A DNA stretch of 64,000 bases from Taudactylus pleione (Eukaryota; Chordata; Amphibia; Anura; Myobatrachidae), in assembly GCA_031769625.1 (NCBI GenBank), contig JAUIMM010000519.1:3591501-3655500 (forward strand), in the 5' to 3' direction. The notes beneath the pieces were generated by a model. That model was not told the DNA's origin, did not search any database, and saw nothing but the letters and a program-made list of their open reading frames with translations. The position numbers and the translations under genes were made by a program. Of the stretch, positions 21,240 to 31,874 are shown piece by piece (positions within the stretch are counted from its first letter, which is position 1; each line of letters opens with the position of its first letter).

Positions 21240-22027
21240 GGAGCATATTCAATTGGGCGCGAGAATATAAAAAATATCGCACCTGCAAGGTTTTTCCTGG
21301 TGGTGCGGGATTTTTGCTATTCAATAAGGTGCGAGTTTTGTTTGTTTGTGAGCCGGGAGGGTTTTTTTCCACGCACCTCCAGAGCAAGTGTGATTTTTCC
21401 TAAAATCGTTAATTTGAGGTAAAATCAGTGGGACTTGCTCTTGGACTCCGGCGGCACCCCCCCCTTAGGACTAATTAAGCAATTGGAATTTTCCAATTAG
21501 CTTAATTAGTCCATAATTACTTACCTCTTGCAGCGCTGTCTTCTGCATCCAGCGTCGGGAGCCGGCTCTTCTGCAGCAGAGTATGTCAGTGTGTGTGGTG
21601 TTTGTAAGTGTGTATGAGTGAGTGTGTGAGTGTGTGTGTATATGTGTGTATGAGTGTGACAGCCGGTGTATCTGTGTCTGCCCCAGTGTTAGTGTGGCCC
21701 CCCGGAATGGGCGCTGGGAGAACTACATCTCCCAGCAGCCCTTGCCCCTCCCACCAGCCCCTGGAGCCTACCAGCAGCCCCGGGACTCCCAGAAGCCCCT
21801 TCTCCAGTGAGAACACAGAGGGGAGGCCACCTGGAGCCGCAAAGGCCACCGGAGACCCCTGGGCAGGTAAGTGAAGAATTTCTTTTACGTGGCACAGGGT
21901 TTTCAGCTCTGACCACTATTTTTTAATTGGATACCGCGGGTTTCTGGAGCGCGCATACCCGCGGTATTCCAAAATAGGGCGCAGGGTTTTTTCCTCACTA
22001 AACCTCATGCCCAATTGAATCTGCTCC
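21240..22027. mobile_element. MITE of the ATTCAATT-TIR family, TSD ATA
   Basis: Ends GGAGCATATTCAATTGGGC and, in reverse complement, GGAGCAGATTCAATTGGGC (one mismatch in 19), flanked by ATA at 21237-21239 and 22028-22030. 788 bp. It includes a degenerate GTGTGTGAGTG microsatellite near 21590-21660 and a GC-rich segment, which produce shadow open frames. No transposase motif. Confidence 0.82.
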
Positions 22028-22030
22028 ATA

Positions 22031-24343
22031 TTATAGCAAAGCATTTTATTTATTTATTTATTTTCTCTAAACAATCGTCTCTGAAGCATTGGGCTTTGTA
22101 AAGTACATTTGTTAATCATAATCACACGTCACTTTGTAATATACATTCCCTGCTAGATATCCTGCAGTAATTTACAACACTTGCTGTATGGATTTAGTTC
22201 CAAAGCAGTGTAATAATTCCTTCTCTTGTACAGATATATCAACCTTTACACCACGTCTGCATTTGTCTCATTGGTGTGATACCATTTGCAAATGTAATTA
22301 AGATTTCTTTGTAACAGACTGGAGCAATCATCACTGCATTGATTTGTTTTGTTTTGTTGTTGCATTTAAGATATTATTATAATAAATAATGTGACACATA
22401 GCCTATAATTTCCCCTCATCACCAAGCCCAACAGTTTGTCCGCAATCTCTGTATTTAAATGCTTGCCTTAAGCATGTACTGTATATACAGTACACAGGGG
22501 CGTTAGACAGAGATGAGAGACGGACAGATGGGTGACAGGGTCCAAGATACATTTACATTACATACCTGTAGGTCATGGCTCATATGTGGTGGGTATAGTG
22601 CCAAGGACATTCCATGCCTTTTATTTAATATTTAGTGCCCAAATATTTTCATAATATATTGTGGCAGTACAATTGGAAAAAAAGAGCGTTAACGATAAGC
22701 ACAATCGTGGTTACTTACAAAGGTACAGTATACCTGGAAGCCAGATAATTATCAGTAAACGCTGGCATAGTTGTTAGAATTGCTGTCTCACAGCGTTGGT
22801 TTCATGGGTTTATATTTGGGTCAGGGTTGACACCAGAGTTGAATTACCAATAAGTATGGTCATGGTTAATGCCAGAAGAACAGTACACTTGAAAGTCAAA
22901 GGGTTATCTATACATATGGTCAGAATTAATGCCAAAAGTTCTGTACATTTGTGATCAGTTAAGAGCACTAAAAGGTAACGCTGGATACTAGTATGTGGAC
23001 ACAATAATGTGACAACAACTACAATGCCAGGTTAGTAGAACGACTAAGGTGTGCAAGGCATAGATCCCAAAAGCATATACTTACCTCTGTCAAAGCATAT
23101 ACACAGTGCAACAACATGACTTGCTCAGGGCATTCCTGCAAACCCCCACCGGCTGCTGAGAGCATTGCGGATCAACCCTCCTGCATCTCAACTGGAGTGC
23201 CAAGGACAAGATTCTTGCGCAATCATTTGCATGCAAGATGTTATAAAGTCAGGCTCTTAAGTCGTAACTGATCTGGGTATACATTAAAGAGGATTGTGCG
23301 AGATTTACTGAGGTTTGTGACATGGGGGCCAGAGCCTCCAGTCACCCAGATTTGCTTTGAATTATTAGTAACAGTACTGTATGTTATCGATTTGGAATAT
23401 GGGAATAAAATTACACTGGTAGATTAGCTTTATAGATCTTTCCCAGAATTGTATGTTGCTTACACTTATGGGAAGCAGTGTGAGACACTCCTTACATTAT
23501 AAAACATATTGTATTACCCAGCTTTACTCACACCATAAAGGGAGAGAAGACGTTGGATCACTTGGCCGCTTTGTCAACATATACATAAGTGTAAGCACGA
23601 TTTGGGTCTTTAAAGATGAGTAATATAATCAGGTATAGAAACGTATTTGTTATGTTTCACTATTCTTAATTTCATCCATGACTTTAATTCAGTAAAAAAA
23701 GAAAAAAAAATATCTACGTAACAATGGAAATTGACAGATTTAAAACTTAGGCAATCTACTTTCCATATCAATCAATATACCAAATAATTCATGTGAATAC
23801 TCCATAACACAAGGGAATCCCTATAGCACTAATTGTAATCTATGACTTTGTGGAGTTTTCTTTGCTATCTGTAAATCGGAAAAACCTTTGAAGAATTGTT
23901 GAGTTTCGTTGGGAACTTGTAACAAATAGAACTTGATGTTGGGAAAACTATTCAATCTATATAACACTGAAAGTGACAATCTCAATCTCAATCTTTTCCT
24001 ACATATTAAATGTTGATGGGTGAAGAGGGGGTGCAAGTTGCCCTGCCATTTTGCTATCAGAAGAAAATAGATAGGGTTGTTTTCACTGTTCCTCTCTCTT
24101 TTGTACATTCATTTGGCATTTGGCTTTCCATGATCCTCAATATAGTTTCCGCCTAATACAAGAGATAATATTAGACTCCTGTCAAACGTACCTTTAAAAT
24201 TGACTATCCAAGGCCATAATGAAGATAAATGCATCAAACTAGTCAATTTGATGGTAACAATATATTATAGAGTCCCATAAAAGTTGATTCCATAAAAGGT
24301 TGTCTGATCATTAGGGTCTACAGCTGTGTGGTCTCTAGGACTC
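22031..24343. other. AT-rich spacer with one weak SINE-like trace
   Basis: No gene recognised. Around 22765-22815, GTTGTTAGAATTGCTGTCTC followed by TTTCATGGGTTT faintly resembles the tRNA-like head of the SINE at 10944. The 95-codon frame at 24108-23821 (minus) shows no domain. Confidence 0.35.
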
Positions 24344-24346
24344 TAA

Positions 24347-24667
24347 AGCTGGCCACACATCTAAAGATTATCTGTCCAACCAGCCAACTAGTTGATTGGT
24401 TGGAATGAAAATCTGGTAAGGAATGGTAGTAAATGTTGATCAGCAATTTGCTCCTAAATGCCAGAAAACAGATGGAAATGGCCGTTCAGACAAGTTTGTT
24501 AAATGTTTGATCAAAAAATTTGTTCAAACAACAGTTTTTAGTCCATTTTCCGGCGTTTGGGAGCAAATTGCTGATTGTCATTTGCTTTCATCCCTTACCA
24601 GATTTTCATTCCAACCAATCAACTAGTTGGCTGGTTGGACAGATAATCTTTAGATGTGTGGCCAGCT
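24347..24667. mobile_element. Foldback MITE, long near-perfect arms, TSD TAA
   Basis: The terminal arms (24347-24422 and about 24593-24667) are nearly perfect complements over about 75 bp, starting AGCTGGCCACACATCTAAAG. Inner segments also pair (GATCAGCAATTTGCTCC with GGAGCAAATTGCTGAT). TAA flanks both sides (24344-24346, 24668-24670). The right TAA is at the same time the left TAA of the next element. Non-coding; the transcript would form a long hairpin. Confidence 0.88.
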
Positions 24668-24670
24668 TAA

Positions 24671-25211
24671 GGGTCTGATTCAGAGATATATGTTAACCCG
24701 ATGGTTAGCGTACATCTCCGATGTTTTGTACTCTGCACATATGCAGAACGGGTGCTAACATGATGGCGTACATCTCCGATGTTTTGTACTATGCACATAT
24801 ACAGAACGGGTCCTGCGATACCGCATGGAATTCCCCCAAGCCTCTGCCTGATTGACAGGCAGAAGTGTTTGAGGGACTGTGCGGGGGTGGGGACGGTCTG
24901 CGTTCCCAGAAATGGGAGCGTGTCACCCCTGTTTCGGGGGATGCTGAAGCCAGGGTCTGCGTCCATGGACACAGATTCCTGGCCTTGCAAACTGCCAAAA
25001 CCTGGTCAGGCCGCCATAAGCTTCAACTACAGCAGCCTGGCCAAAGGGACAACAATCTCGATGGTTGCAATTGTTCCAATGGTGATCCCAGGCTGCGACC
25101 TCGGTCACGCAGAGGTTTCCTACAGACGCCTCCTGCTGCAAATGAATTTTAGATGGACGGAATTGCAGAGCTGCTTGTGTGCGGCTCTGCAAATCCAACC
25201 ATCTCTGGCCC
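24671..25211. mobile_element. MITE of the GGGCCTGATTCAG family, TSD TAA, abutting its neighbour
   Basis: Left end GGGTCTGATTCAGAGAT; the right end reads GGGCCAGAGAT in reverse complement, lacking an internal six bases of the TIR. TAA lies at 24668-24670 and 25212-25214. A 54-bp unit ending ATCTCCGATGTTTTGTAC repeats at about 24703-24738 and 24762-24790. The 154-codon open frame across it has no recognisable domain. Confidence 0.72.
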
Positions 25212-25214
25212 TAA

Positions 25215-26329
25215 GTCCATACAATTCCCTTGCATTTGCCTGAATACCTAGAAGAAATACTTCTGCAGAGACTTTGGGGAGATCTTAAAAATGATTAATT
25301 GAAGAAAAACTGCAGCTTTTAAGTGAATATTGCAGTCTTCTGTTAAGTTGAATCATAATTAGAATTCTTTCTGTGTTCACAAACTCAGCATAAATGTGGC
25401 TTACAAAATACACTATTAAAAAAGAAATTCTTGAAATGCTATTTACATGAACTGTAATGATACCGCTTAGCATTTATTACCAGAAGAGATGTGAGTGTTC
25501 CTGAAAGCTACTTATAATCATTTAACTATTGAAGAGGTTTTTTTTTTTACAGAGTGTTATGTTTTATTTTAATTTATTTGACTTTGCTTCATATTATTTT
25601 TGTAGCAATTTTAATGGGTTTTAGATTACTTTCTTTCATTTGTATATATGTTATATATAAAAAATACATCCTAAATTTCATTTCGTACCCTATAAATGGT
25701 TGTTTAATGCAATTTGGATAATAAGGCTATGGGAATAACAATAAGAAATAGCTTTCTATAGAATATACTCAATATTCTGTGTACGGTATTTATGGCATAT
25801 ACTTATGTACTATGCTTCAATGGTCTTAGCTGCTAAAGCTGATGTCACTAAGCCAGCAGCTAACAATAAAAATTCTCTACTGTGAAAAAAGTGTATAATA
25901 AACCAGAGCAGAAGCTTCATACTGTATTTAATTTTCATTGATCAATAACTGAAGGGTTTACTCAATAAACTCCGATGTAGTTGTCCTATGGAAGGACTTT
26001 CTAATTATGATAGCCATTATGCATCTGAACCTCTGGTAGTTTAATACGCTTCTAAATATGATTCTGGTGAATTTCTACATGTATTAGTTTCCTGATGTGT
26101 TGTTATACTGTGTGACTTTGGTTAATTAAGAAATAAATATAAAAAATCATAATCAAATTACGTTGAGCTTTATAGATTGTAACATCTTGTAAGTTATCTC
26201 CATGTAGTCACTAAATATGAAATAACTGGCCCTACTGTAGTACATATTTCATTCACCGGATATACACTATAGTTACCATTCCCTCATTATACAATATATC
26301 TCCATACCATCTCCCCATTATACTGTACT
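25215..26329. other. AT-rich spacer
   Basis: Strongly AT-rich, no gene, no repeat ends. Possible unique gene-desert DNA. Confidence 0.4.
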
Positions 26330-26529
26330 GCTCTGATGCTTTATTGTTCTGCTCTGATGCTCCATTCCCCTGTTATACAGTGCTACTCTGATGCCCTGGG
26401 TACACCATGGTGCTTCATGACCCTGGAATACCTCTGATGTCCCTGGTACACAGTAGTGCTTCATGCACCTGGTATACAGTACTGCTCTGATGCCTGCTGT
26501 ACAGAGTGCTTCTCCATGGCCCTGGTATG
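26330..26529. repeat. Degenerate minisatellite, left part
   Basis: Irregular units built from CTCTGATGCCCTGG, TACACAGTACTGCT and CTCCATGGCCCTGGTA. The same units resume at 27681 after the Tc1-like element, so the array was split by that insertion. Confidence 0.75.
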
Positions 26530-26531
26530 TA

Positions 26532-27678
26532 CACTGAAGTGACAAGTCATGGGATAGATGCCTAGTATTGTGTAGGACCCCCTCTACAAAGTGCAGCAAC
26601 TCGACATGGCATCGATTCCACAAGTGGATGGGAGACCTCTGGAGAGACGTTGAACCATGCCCTCTGGTTAGCTTCCCGCAGCTCCCTATTTCTAGGTGCA
26701 GGATCTTCGGTACGAATGGACCGCTCCGCCACGTCCCATAAATGCTCAATTGGGTTCATGTCAGGTGAACGTGGTAGCGACACCATTCGTCAGAACTCTC
26801 CAGAAAGCTCCTTGAACCAATTTTGGACTTGGGTCCGATGACATTGTGCATTGTCCTGCTGGAATACAGGACTGCAAATGATCATCAAGCAATGCAATGT
26901 AGCGGTTACCAGTCAATGACGTGTTCAGGCAGACCAGCGGACCTAACGCATGCCACGTGAACACACCTCACACCATTATGAAAACACCAACAGTCTACAC
27001 AGTGTCTTGTTGACAACTGGGTTCCATGGCCTCGAGATCTGCACTACACCCGAGCCCTGACATCGGCCCTAAACTGGAACTGTGACTCATCAGACCACGC
27101 CACATGTTGCCAGTCTTCCAAGGTCCAATTAGAAATGTCACAGACCCAGGTGAGGTGCTGTGTCCAGTGTTGTAGTGTTAAAAGGGGCACTCTGGTGGGT
27201 CCTCTGCTCCTATATCCAACGGAAGCTAAAGAATGCTGCAATTATCTGATGGATATGTGTCTGGTACAACTTGCATTGAATGTGGATGTGATTTGAACCA
27301 ATGTTGCTTGTCTGTTACCACGGACAAGTCTGGCCAGACGCCACTGGTCATGATCATTAAGCACCCATGGTTGGCCACTGCGCTGTTTATGGTGGGTGGT
27401 AATAACTTCCATGAGGTATTCCCGGTACACCGTAAATCAAGGAATGTTAAATGTCCACACAACTTTGGAAAATGGAATGTCCCTTTTGTCGGTCACCGAA
27501 TATCATGCCCCGTTCGACCACCGATTATTCACGTTGCATTGCCATGAGCAGCCTAGCCGGTGGTCAAACTGACTCATGAGATGTCAGATTACAACTGATG
27601 CAGGTATGGGCATTTCCAAGATGTCACAGTATGGTTACCTTTACATACTGTTCTCCCATGACTTTTGGCACATCAGTG
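26532..27678 (-). mobile_element. Tc1-like element, TIR CACTGATGTGCCAAAAG, TSD TA
   Basis: Left end CACTGAAGTGACAAGTCATG; the right end, in reverse complement, CACTGATGTGCCAAAAGTCA. TA dinucleotides lie outside both (26530-26531, 27679-27680), the Tc1/mariner target. 1,147 bp, too short for an intact ~340-residue gene plus full ends. It encodes only a decayed transposase on the minus strand and interrupts a minisatellite whose units continue on both sides. Confidence 0.85.
26562..27430 (-). pseudogene. Tc1-like transposase pseudogene
   Basis: Minus-strand pieces in different frames: an N-terminal DNA-binding part (27430-27242); a WSDES segment (27241-27044) with the first catalytic Asp at about 27090; the QQDN segment with the second Asp at 26855-26853; and a SPDMNPIEHLWD segment with the catalytic Glu at 26747-26745. 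The second Asp and the Glu are 35 residues apart. An in-frame TGA lies between them at 26792-26790. The two Asp codons are not in the same frame, so at least one frameshift separates them. The enzyme would cut and paste at TA sites; this copy cannot. Confidence 0.85.
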
Positions 27679-27680
27679 TA

Positions 27681-27890
27681 TAACAGCTCTGATTCCCCCT
27701 GTACAGAGTAGAGCTCCATGGCCCTGGTATACAGTACAGCTCTGATGTCCCCAGTATACAGTACAGTGGTGCTCCATGACTCCGTTATACAGTACAGATC
27801 AGATGTCCCAGTACACAGAGATGCTCCATGGCCCCGGTATACAGTACAGCTCCAGGACTCCAATATACAGTACAGCTCTGATGCCCCCAA
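27681..27890. repeat. Degenerate minisatellite, right part
   Basis: Units built from GGTATACAGTACAGCTCTGA and GCTCCATGGCCC, the same family as 26330-26529. The (GTACTGTAT)-rich complement gives shadow open frames on the minus strand. Confidence 0.8.
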
Positions 27891-28302
27891 CCAGGACTGT
27901 TGCTGGGGTGTCTGACGCCCCCCTGCAAAATATAAATTTGCATTCTCCTCTTTCGTAATTTAATTGGTGTTTGTGATGTCACATATGCTCACTGGTAAGG
28001 AAGTCACTCTTGTGATGATTGTGACATGTTTATTAGTGGAGAGAACCCCTGTCCCATGGCCTGCACTGAGTAGTGGGGTAGGTATGTACAGGTGTGTACA
28101 GCTGCTGCAATGAGTAGAACGTTGTAACTCCATACTAACAGGGACTTTAGGGACGTTAGTCCCTTCTGCTTCTTTAAGAGGAAATAGAATTCTCACCCTA
28201 GAAATAAAAGGTACAGGAGCCCTCACCATGGAGATAGCAAGTATATGGGTTCTCAAACTGGAGTAAGCATATGTGGGTCTCACTTTGGAGGTTATAGGTA
28301 TG
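27891..28302. other. Spacer, nothing recognised
   Basis: No supported gene or repeat. The 130-codon minus frame 28352-27960 has no domain and runs into the next element. Confidence 0.4.
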
Positions 28303-28310
28303 TGGGTATA

Positions 28311-29812
28311 CAGGGGCTGGCTGGCAACTTTTAGCCTGGGGGGCAAATGCATGCAGGCGGCTCTGGCAGAGGAGTAGCATGTAGCCAGGGTGCCCGAAGA
28401 ACGTGCGTGCTACGGCGCCCCCCCCTCAAGTGTTCCAGGGAGGAGGCGGGTCCATATGGGATTAATGTAAAGTAAAAATAAAGACTAGGGACAGCCCCAT
28501 CGTGGTGCCCAAATGCAGTGCCCCCCTGTGCCCCAGGAGAGGACCCCCTTATGCAGGCCTCCAGTAGAGCCCCCAGTAGTGATCCCCCTATGCAGTGCCC
28601 CTTATACAGAGCCCCCAGTAGTGGTCTCCCCTGTGCAGTGCCCCTTGTGCCCCCAGTAGTAAGCCCCTTATATAGTGCCCCCAGTAGTGGTACCCCCTAT
28701 ACAGTGCCCCTTCTATAGTGCCCCCAGTAGCAGTCCACACTCCATACAGTGCCCCCAATAGTGGTAACCCTTATGCAGTGCCCCTTAAATAGTGGCCCCA
28801 GTTGTAGTCTCCCCCCTATGCAGTACCCCCAGTATTTCCCTTTTTATAGAGCCCCCAGCAGTGGTCCCTCGATTCAGTGCCCCCAGTGGTAGTCCCCTCC
28901 CCCCTATGTAGTGTCCCTAGTAGTAGTCCCCTCCCCCCTATGCAGTGCCCCTAGTAGTTGTCCCCTCCCCTTGTAGTGCCCCTAGTAGTAGTAGTCCCCC
29001 CCCTTGTAGTGCCCCAGTAGTAGTCCCCCCTTGTAGTAGTAGTCCCCCCTTGTATTGCCCCCCGTAGTAGTAGTCCACCCAGTTGTAGTGCCCCCCTTGA
29101 AGTGCCCCCAGTAATAATCCCCAGTAGTGGTCTCGACCTTGCTGTGCCGCCAGTAGTGGTCCCCCCTTGCAGTGCCCCCCCCTGTAGTGCCCCCAGTAGT
29201 GATCTCCCCCTTGTAGTGCCCCCAGTAGTAGTCCCTCCCTCTTGTAGTGCCCCCAGTAGTGGTCCCTCCCTCTTGTAGTGCCCCCAGTAGTGGTTCCCCT
29301 TTGTAGTGCCCCCAGTAGTAGTAGTCCCCCCCTTGTAGTGCCCCCAGTAGCAGTAGTCCCCCCCTTGTGATGCCTCCAGTAGTGGTCTCCCCCTTGTAGT
29401 GCCAGCCCCCCCCCCAGGAAATATACACATAGTAAAAAAAAAAAAAAAAAAACACTTATCTGAATCCCCGCTCCTCCGTCTGTCCTTCCCGGCCCGGGAC
29501 GCTCTGCATTATGGGATAGACGTCATGACATCATGACGCCTCTCCCATTGCCCACTGCGGGAGCCGGAAGATGAAGCGGCTCCTGCAGTGGGCGCAGCAG
29601 CAGCTAATGAGAATCTGACAGACTCTTATTGGCTGCTGATCAAAACAAACACACAGCTGCCGGTGCCGGCGGCTGTGTGTTTGTCACTTGTGTAGCACTG
29701 ACCGAACTCCATCCGGTCAACGCTACACACGCGGTGCAGTCTGTGTCACAGTGACACAGACTGCCCGCGGCCCTCATGACGCTGCTGCCCGGGGGGCACC
29801 AGCCCGCCACTG
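28311..29812. mobile_element. hAT-type VNTR element, inverted relative of 4936-6862, TSD TGGGTATA
   Basis: Left end CAGGGGCTGGCTGG; the right end reads CAGTGGCGGGCTGG in reverse complement. A perfect 8-bp duplication, TGGGTATA, lies at 28303-28310 and 29813-29820. The interior is a CCCCCAGTAGTGGT-type minisatellite (28518-29410), an A-run (about 29432-29452), and a GC-rich part near 29510-29560 with the ATGGGA..GACGTCATGACATC..TCCCAT module. That module and the VNTR motif match the element at 4936-6862 in reverse orientation. No transposase; the Gly/Thr-rich frames are artefacts. Confidence 0.87.
28518..29410. repeat. CCCCCAGTAGTGGT minisatellite
   Basis: Irregular units of about 28-35 bp, made of GTAGTGCCCCCAGTAGTGGT followed by C/T-rich filler (CCCCCCTT). 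The reverse complement matches the GGGGGCACTACTACTGGG words of the array at 5401-6145. Confidence 0.88.
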
Positions 29813-29824
29813 TGGGTATATGAG

Positions 29825-30125
29825 GATATTCACCGGTATGCTGGAATCGGTATGTAATGCCGGCTGTTGGGATGCCTCCTGTCAAAATACCGACAGCAGC
29901 ATCCCGATGGTTAGTATCCCGACAGGGGTCAGGTAAGTATACTTACCCTCCTATCTTCTCTCCCTAACCATCCCTTCTTGCAGCCTAACCCTAACCCTCC
30001 CCATTAGTGCCTAAACCTAAGTCTCCCCCTTCGTGCCTAAACATAGCCCTCCCTCCTTAGTGCCTAACCCTAACCCCCCCCCCGTGGTGCCTAACGCTAA
30101 CCCTCCCTCCTAGGGGTGCCTATAC
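29825..30125. mobile_element. Telomere-like-stutter element, truncated
   Basis: GGATATTCACCGGTATGCTG and GGGATGCC..CATCCCGA words, then a CCTAACCCTAACCCTCCC stutter to about 30120. The right half is missing. Confidence 0.6.
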
Positions 30126-30644
30126 ATGGAGAAGAACCTGTGGACTATGGGGGTGATTTATGCCCAGACGGTATTGCTATTGCAGCTCCAATAGCACTAT
30201 TATGGTAATGCAGCAGGAGGCATCATGCATGCTGTACTGACCCGGGCTGCATCCATGGCGCAGCATCGGATTATCTGGCTGGAAGGAGAATGTTTGGTTC
30301 TGTTGGGTGCTGACACCTCCTGGTCAAGAGCACTGAATAGACAGCTGCAACAGCCAATCAGCTCTTGCTGCACGTTACATGTCCACGATTAACAAATGCA
30401 GAGTTCATCTTTTCAGTGATGTGGATATATCTGTAATATACTTACAGTAATTATTCTTTCTTCCCAGAGACACCCATTATAAGTGGCATGCCCATAGTAC
30501 CGCAACTCTCTCAGAAACTTGAGAATATTATTATTAGTAGTAGTATATTATATTTATATGGCAACATGGAGAATATGAATAACAAACAATACAAAGTGCC
30601 TGGGAAGGCTGGACAGAAGGGACCAGAGTCGGACAGAAGGGATC
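30126..30644. other. Spacer, unclassified repeat-like DNA
   Basis: A stretch near 30205-30265 (GCAGCAGGAGGC..CATGCATGC) recurs near 31445-31520, suggesting an unclassified dispersed repeat. No gene. Confidence 0.4.
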
Positions 30645-30647
30645 AGA

Positions 30648-31170
30648 GGGCCTGATTCAGAGCCGGACGCTCTGACCAGAGCGCTCGCTCTGAATCAGGG
30701 CCCTCCTCCCTCAACTTGGAGCGGCCTCATGGACGCTCGCATAGCTGTGGGTTACCACCCACAGCTATAGCGAGCGTCCATGATGATGGTCACGATGGTC
30801 AAGACCATCGCGACCATTGGGCTTGCGACGAGACCCTGCGGTAGGGTCTTGGTGACCGCAAGCCCTGGAGTGATTTTGGCTCTATCACTAGTGATGTCAG
30901 TGGGGCCGGACTCAGACGGTAGGCGTACCCATGGGAACATCTCTGTCTGGCAGCCACGCCCCCGGCACGTACACCAAAGGGGGCGTGCTGGCACTCACCA
31001 TCGACAGCACGCCCCCTTTGGTGCGAGACCCATAACGACGGCTTGGCCGTTGTTATTCGGGTCTCGCACATGCGCACGACGGAGCTCCCTCCGTCGTGCG
31101 CATGAGCAATTCGGCACCATCGACCCGCTTGAGAGCGTCCTGCGCTCGCGAGCGGGTCTGAATGACCCCC
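30648..31170. mobile_element. Palindromic-module MITE (GGGCCTGATTCAG family), TSD AGA
   Basis: Left end GGGCCTGATTCAG; right end CTGAATGACCCCC (mutated), flanked by AGA at 30645-30647 and 31171-31173. A chain of GC-rich hairpins: a terminal hairpin at 30648-30702, GCTCGCATAGCTGTGGGT with its complement (30734-30776), GATGGTC..GACCATC, and CGCACGACGGAGCTCC..TCGTGCG (31072-31101). The same modules, in the same order, make up 53041-53587. Frames of 133-170 codons on both strands are composition artefacts. Confidence 0.8.
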
Positions 31171-31387
31171 AGAGTCACTGACTATGAGTGATATGGTACT
31201 GGAGACAAGTATAGTGCTGAGTGAGAACTGAGGAGGTGGAGGGCCTTGCTTATGACAGGGTGGGAGAATCAGAGATGAAAAACCATTCTCCACAGCCAGT
31301 CCTTTCTTCACAAGACCAATCCGCTGCGAGATTGTGCCGCATTTAGATGTGGATGTGTCAGGATGGATGAAGGGTAGATAGGACTGT

Positions 31388-31871
31388 GAACCTGATTCAG
31401 CATAGGAGATAGGAGCTAGTGCAGCTGCTTACATGGTAGCAGCTGCGATAATCTAATATGGTAATGCAGCAGGAGGCGTCATGCATCCTGCATGCATTAC
31501 TGATCCAAGTTGCATTCAAGAACGCAACATCGGATCATCTGCGAGACTATCGGCCTGCTAAGTGACCCATGGGATCACGCAAGCCGGTCACCGCAGATGC
31601 TAAAAAGAGGCCAGAAAATCTCTGTCAGCCTCGTCACTCCCCAGCAACGATGACGACATGCCTCCTTTTTGGGGAACAGAGGCCATCGCCGCCCCTTCCT
31701 CACCCAGAAACGGCAGCTAACTGTCAATCGCTGACAGTTTGCTGCCAAACTGCGAGCAACAATGCAGACCTGTAGTGCTCATGCGCTGTACGGGTCCGGC
31801 GCATATGGAGATTCTCGAACATTGGGAATCTGTGTCCAAAAACTCGCTGCATCCTCTTCTGAATCAGGCCC
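31388..31871. mobile_element. MITE of the GGGCCTGATTCAG family, TSD TGT
   Basis: Left end GAACCTGATTCAG; right end CTGAATCAGGCCC, flanked by TGT at 31385-31387 and 31872-31874. 484 bp, non-coding. Confidence 0.75.
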
Positions 31872-31874
31872 TGT

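Noticed and set aside
24779..25243. 154-codon open frame
   Set aside because: Runs across a MITE and its TSD into flanking DNA; no domain.
28951..29455. Gly/Thr-rich frames of about 158 codons on the minus strand
   Set aside because: They lie in the VNTR of a hAT-type element and have no protein features.
30780..31311. Frames of 133 and 170 codons
   Set aside because: Same palindromic MITE family; the peptides repeat in other copies only because the DNA does.
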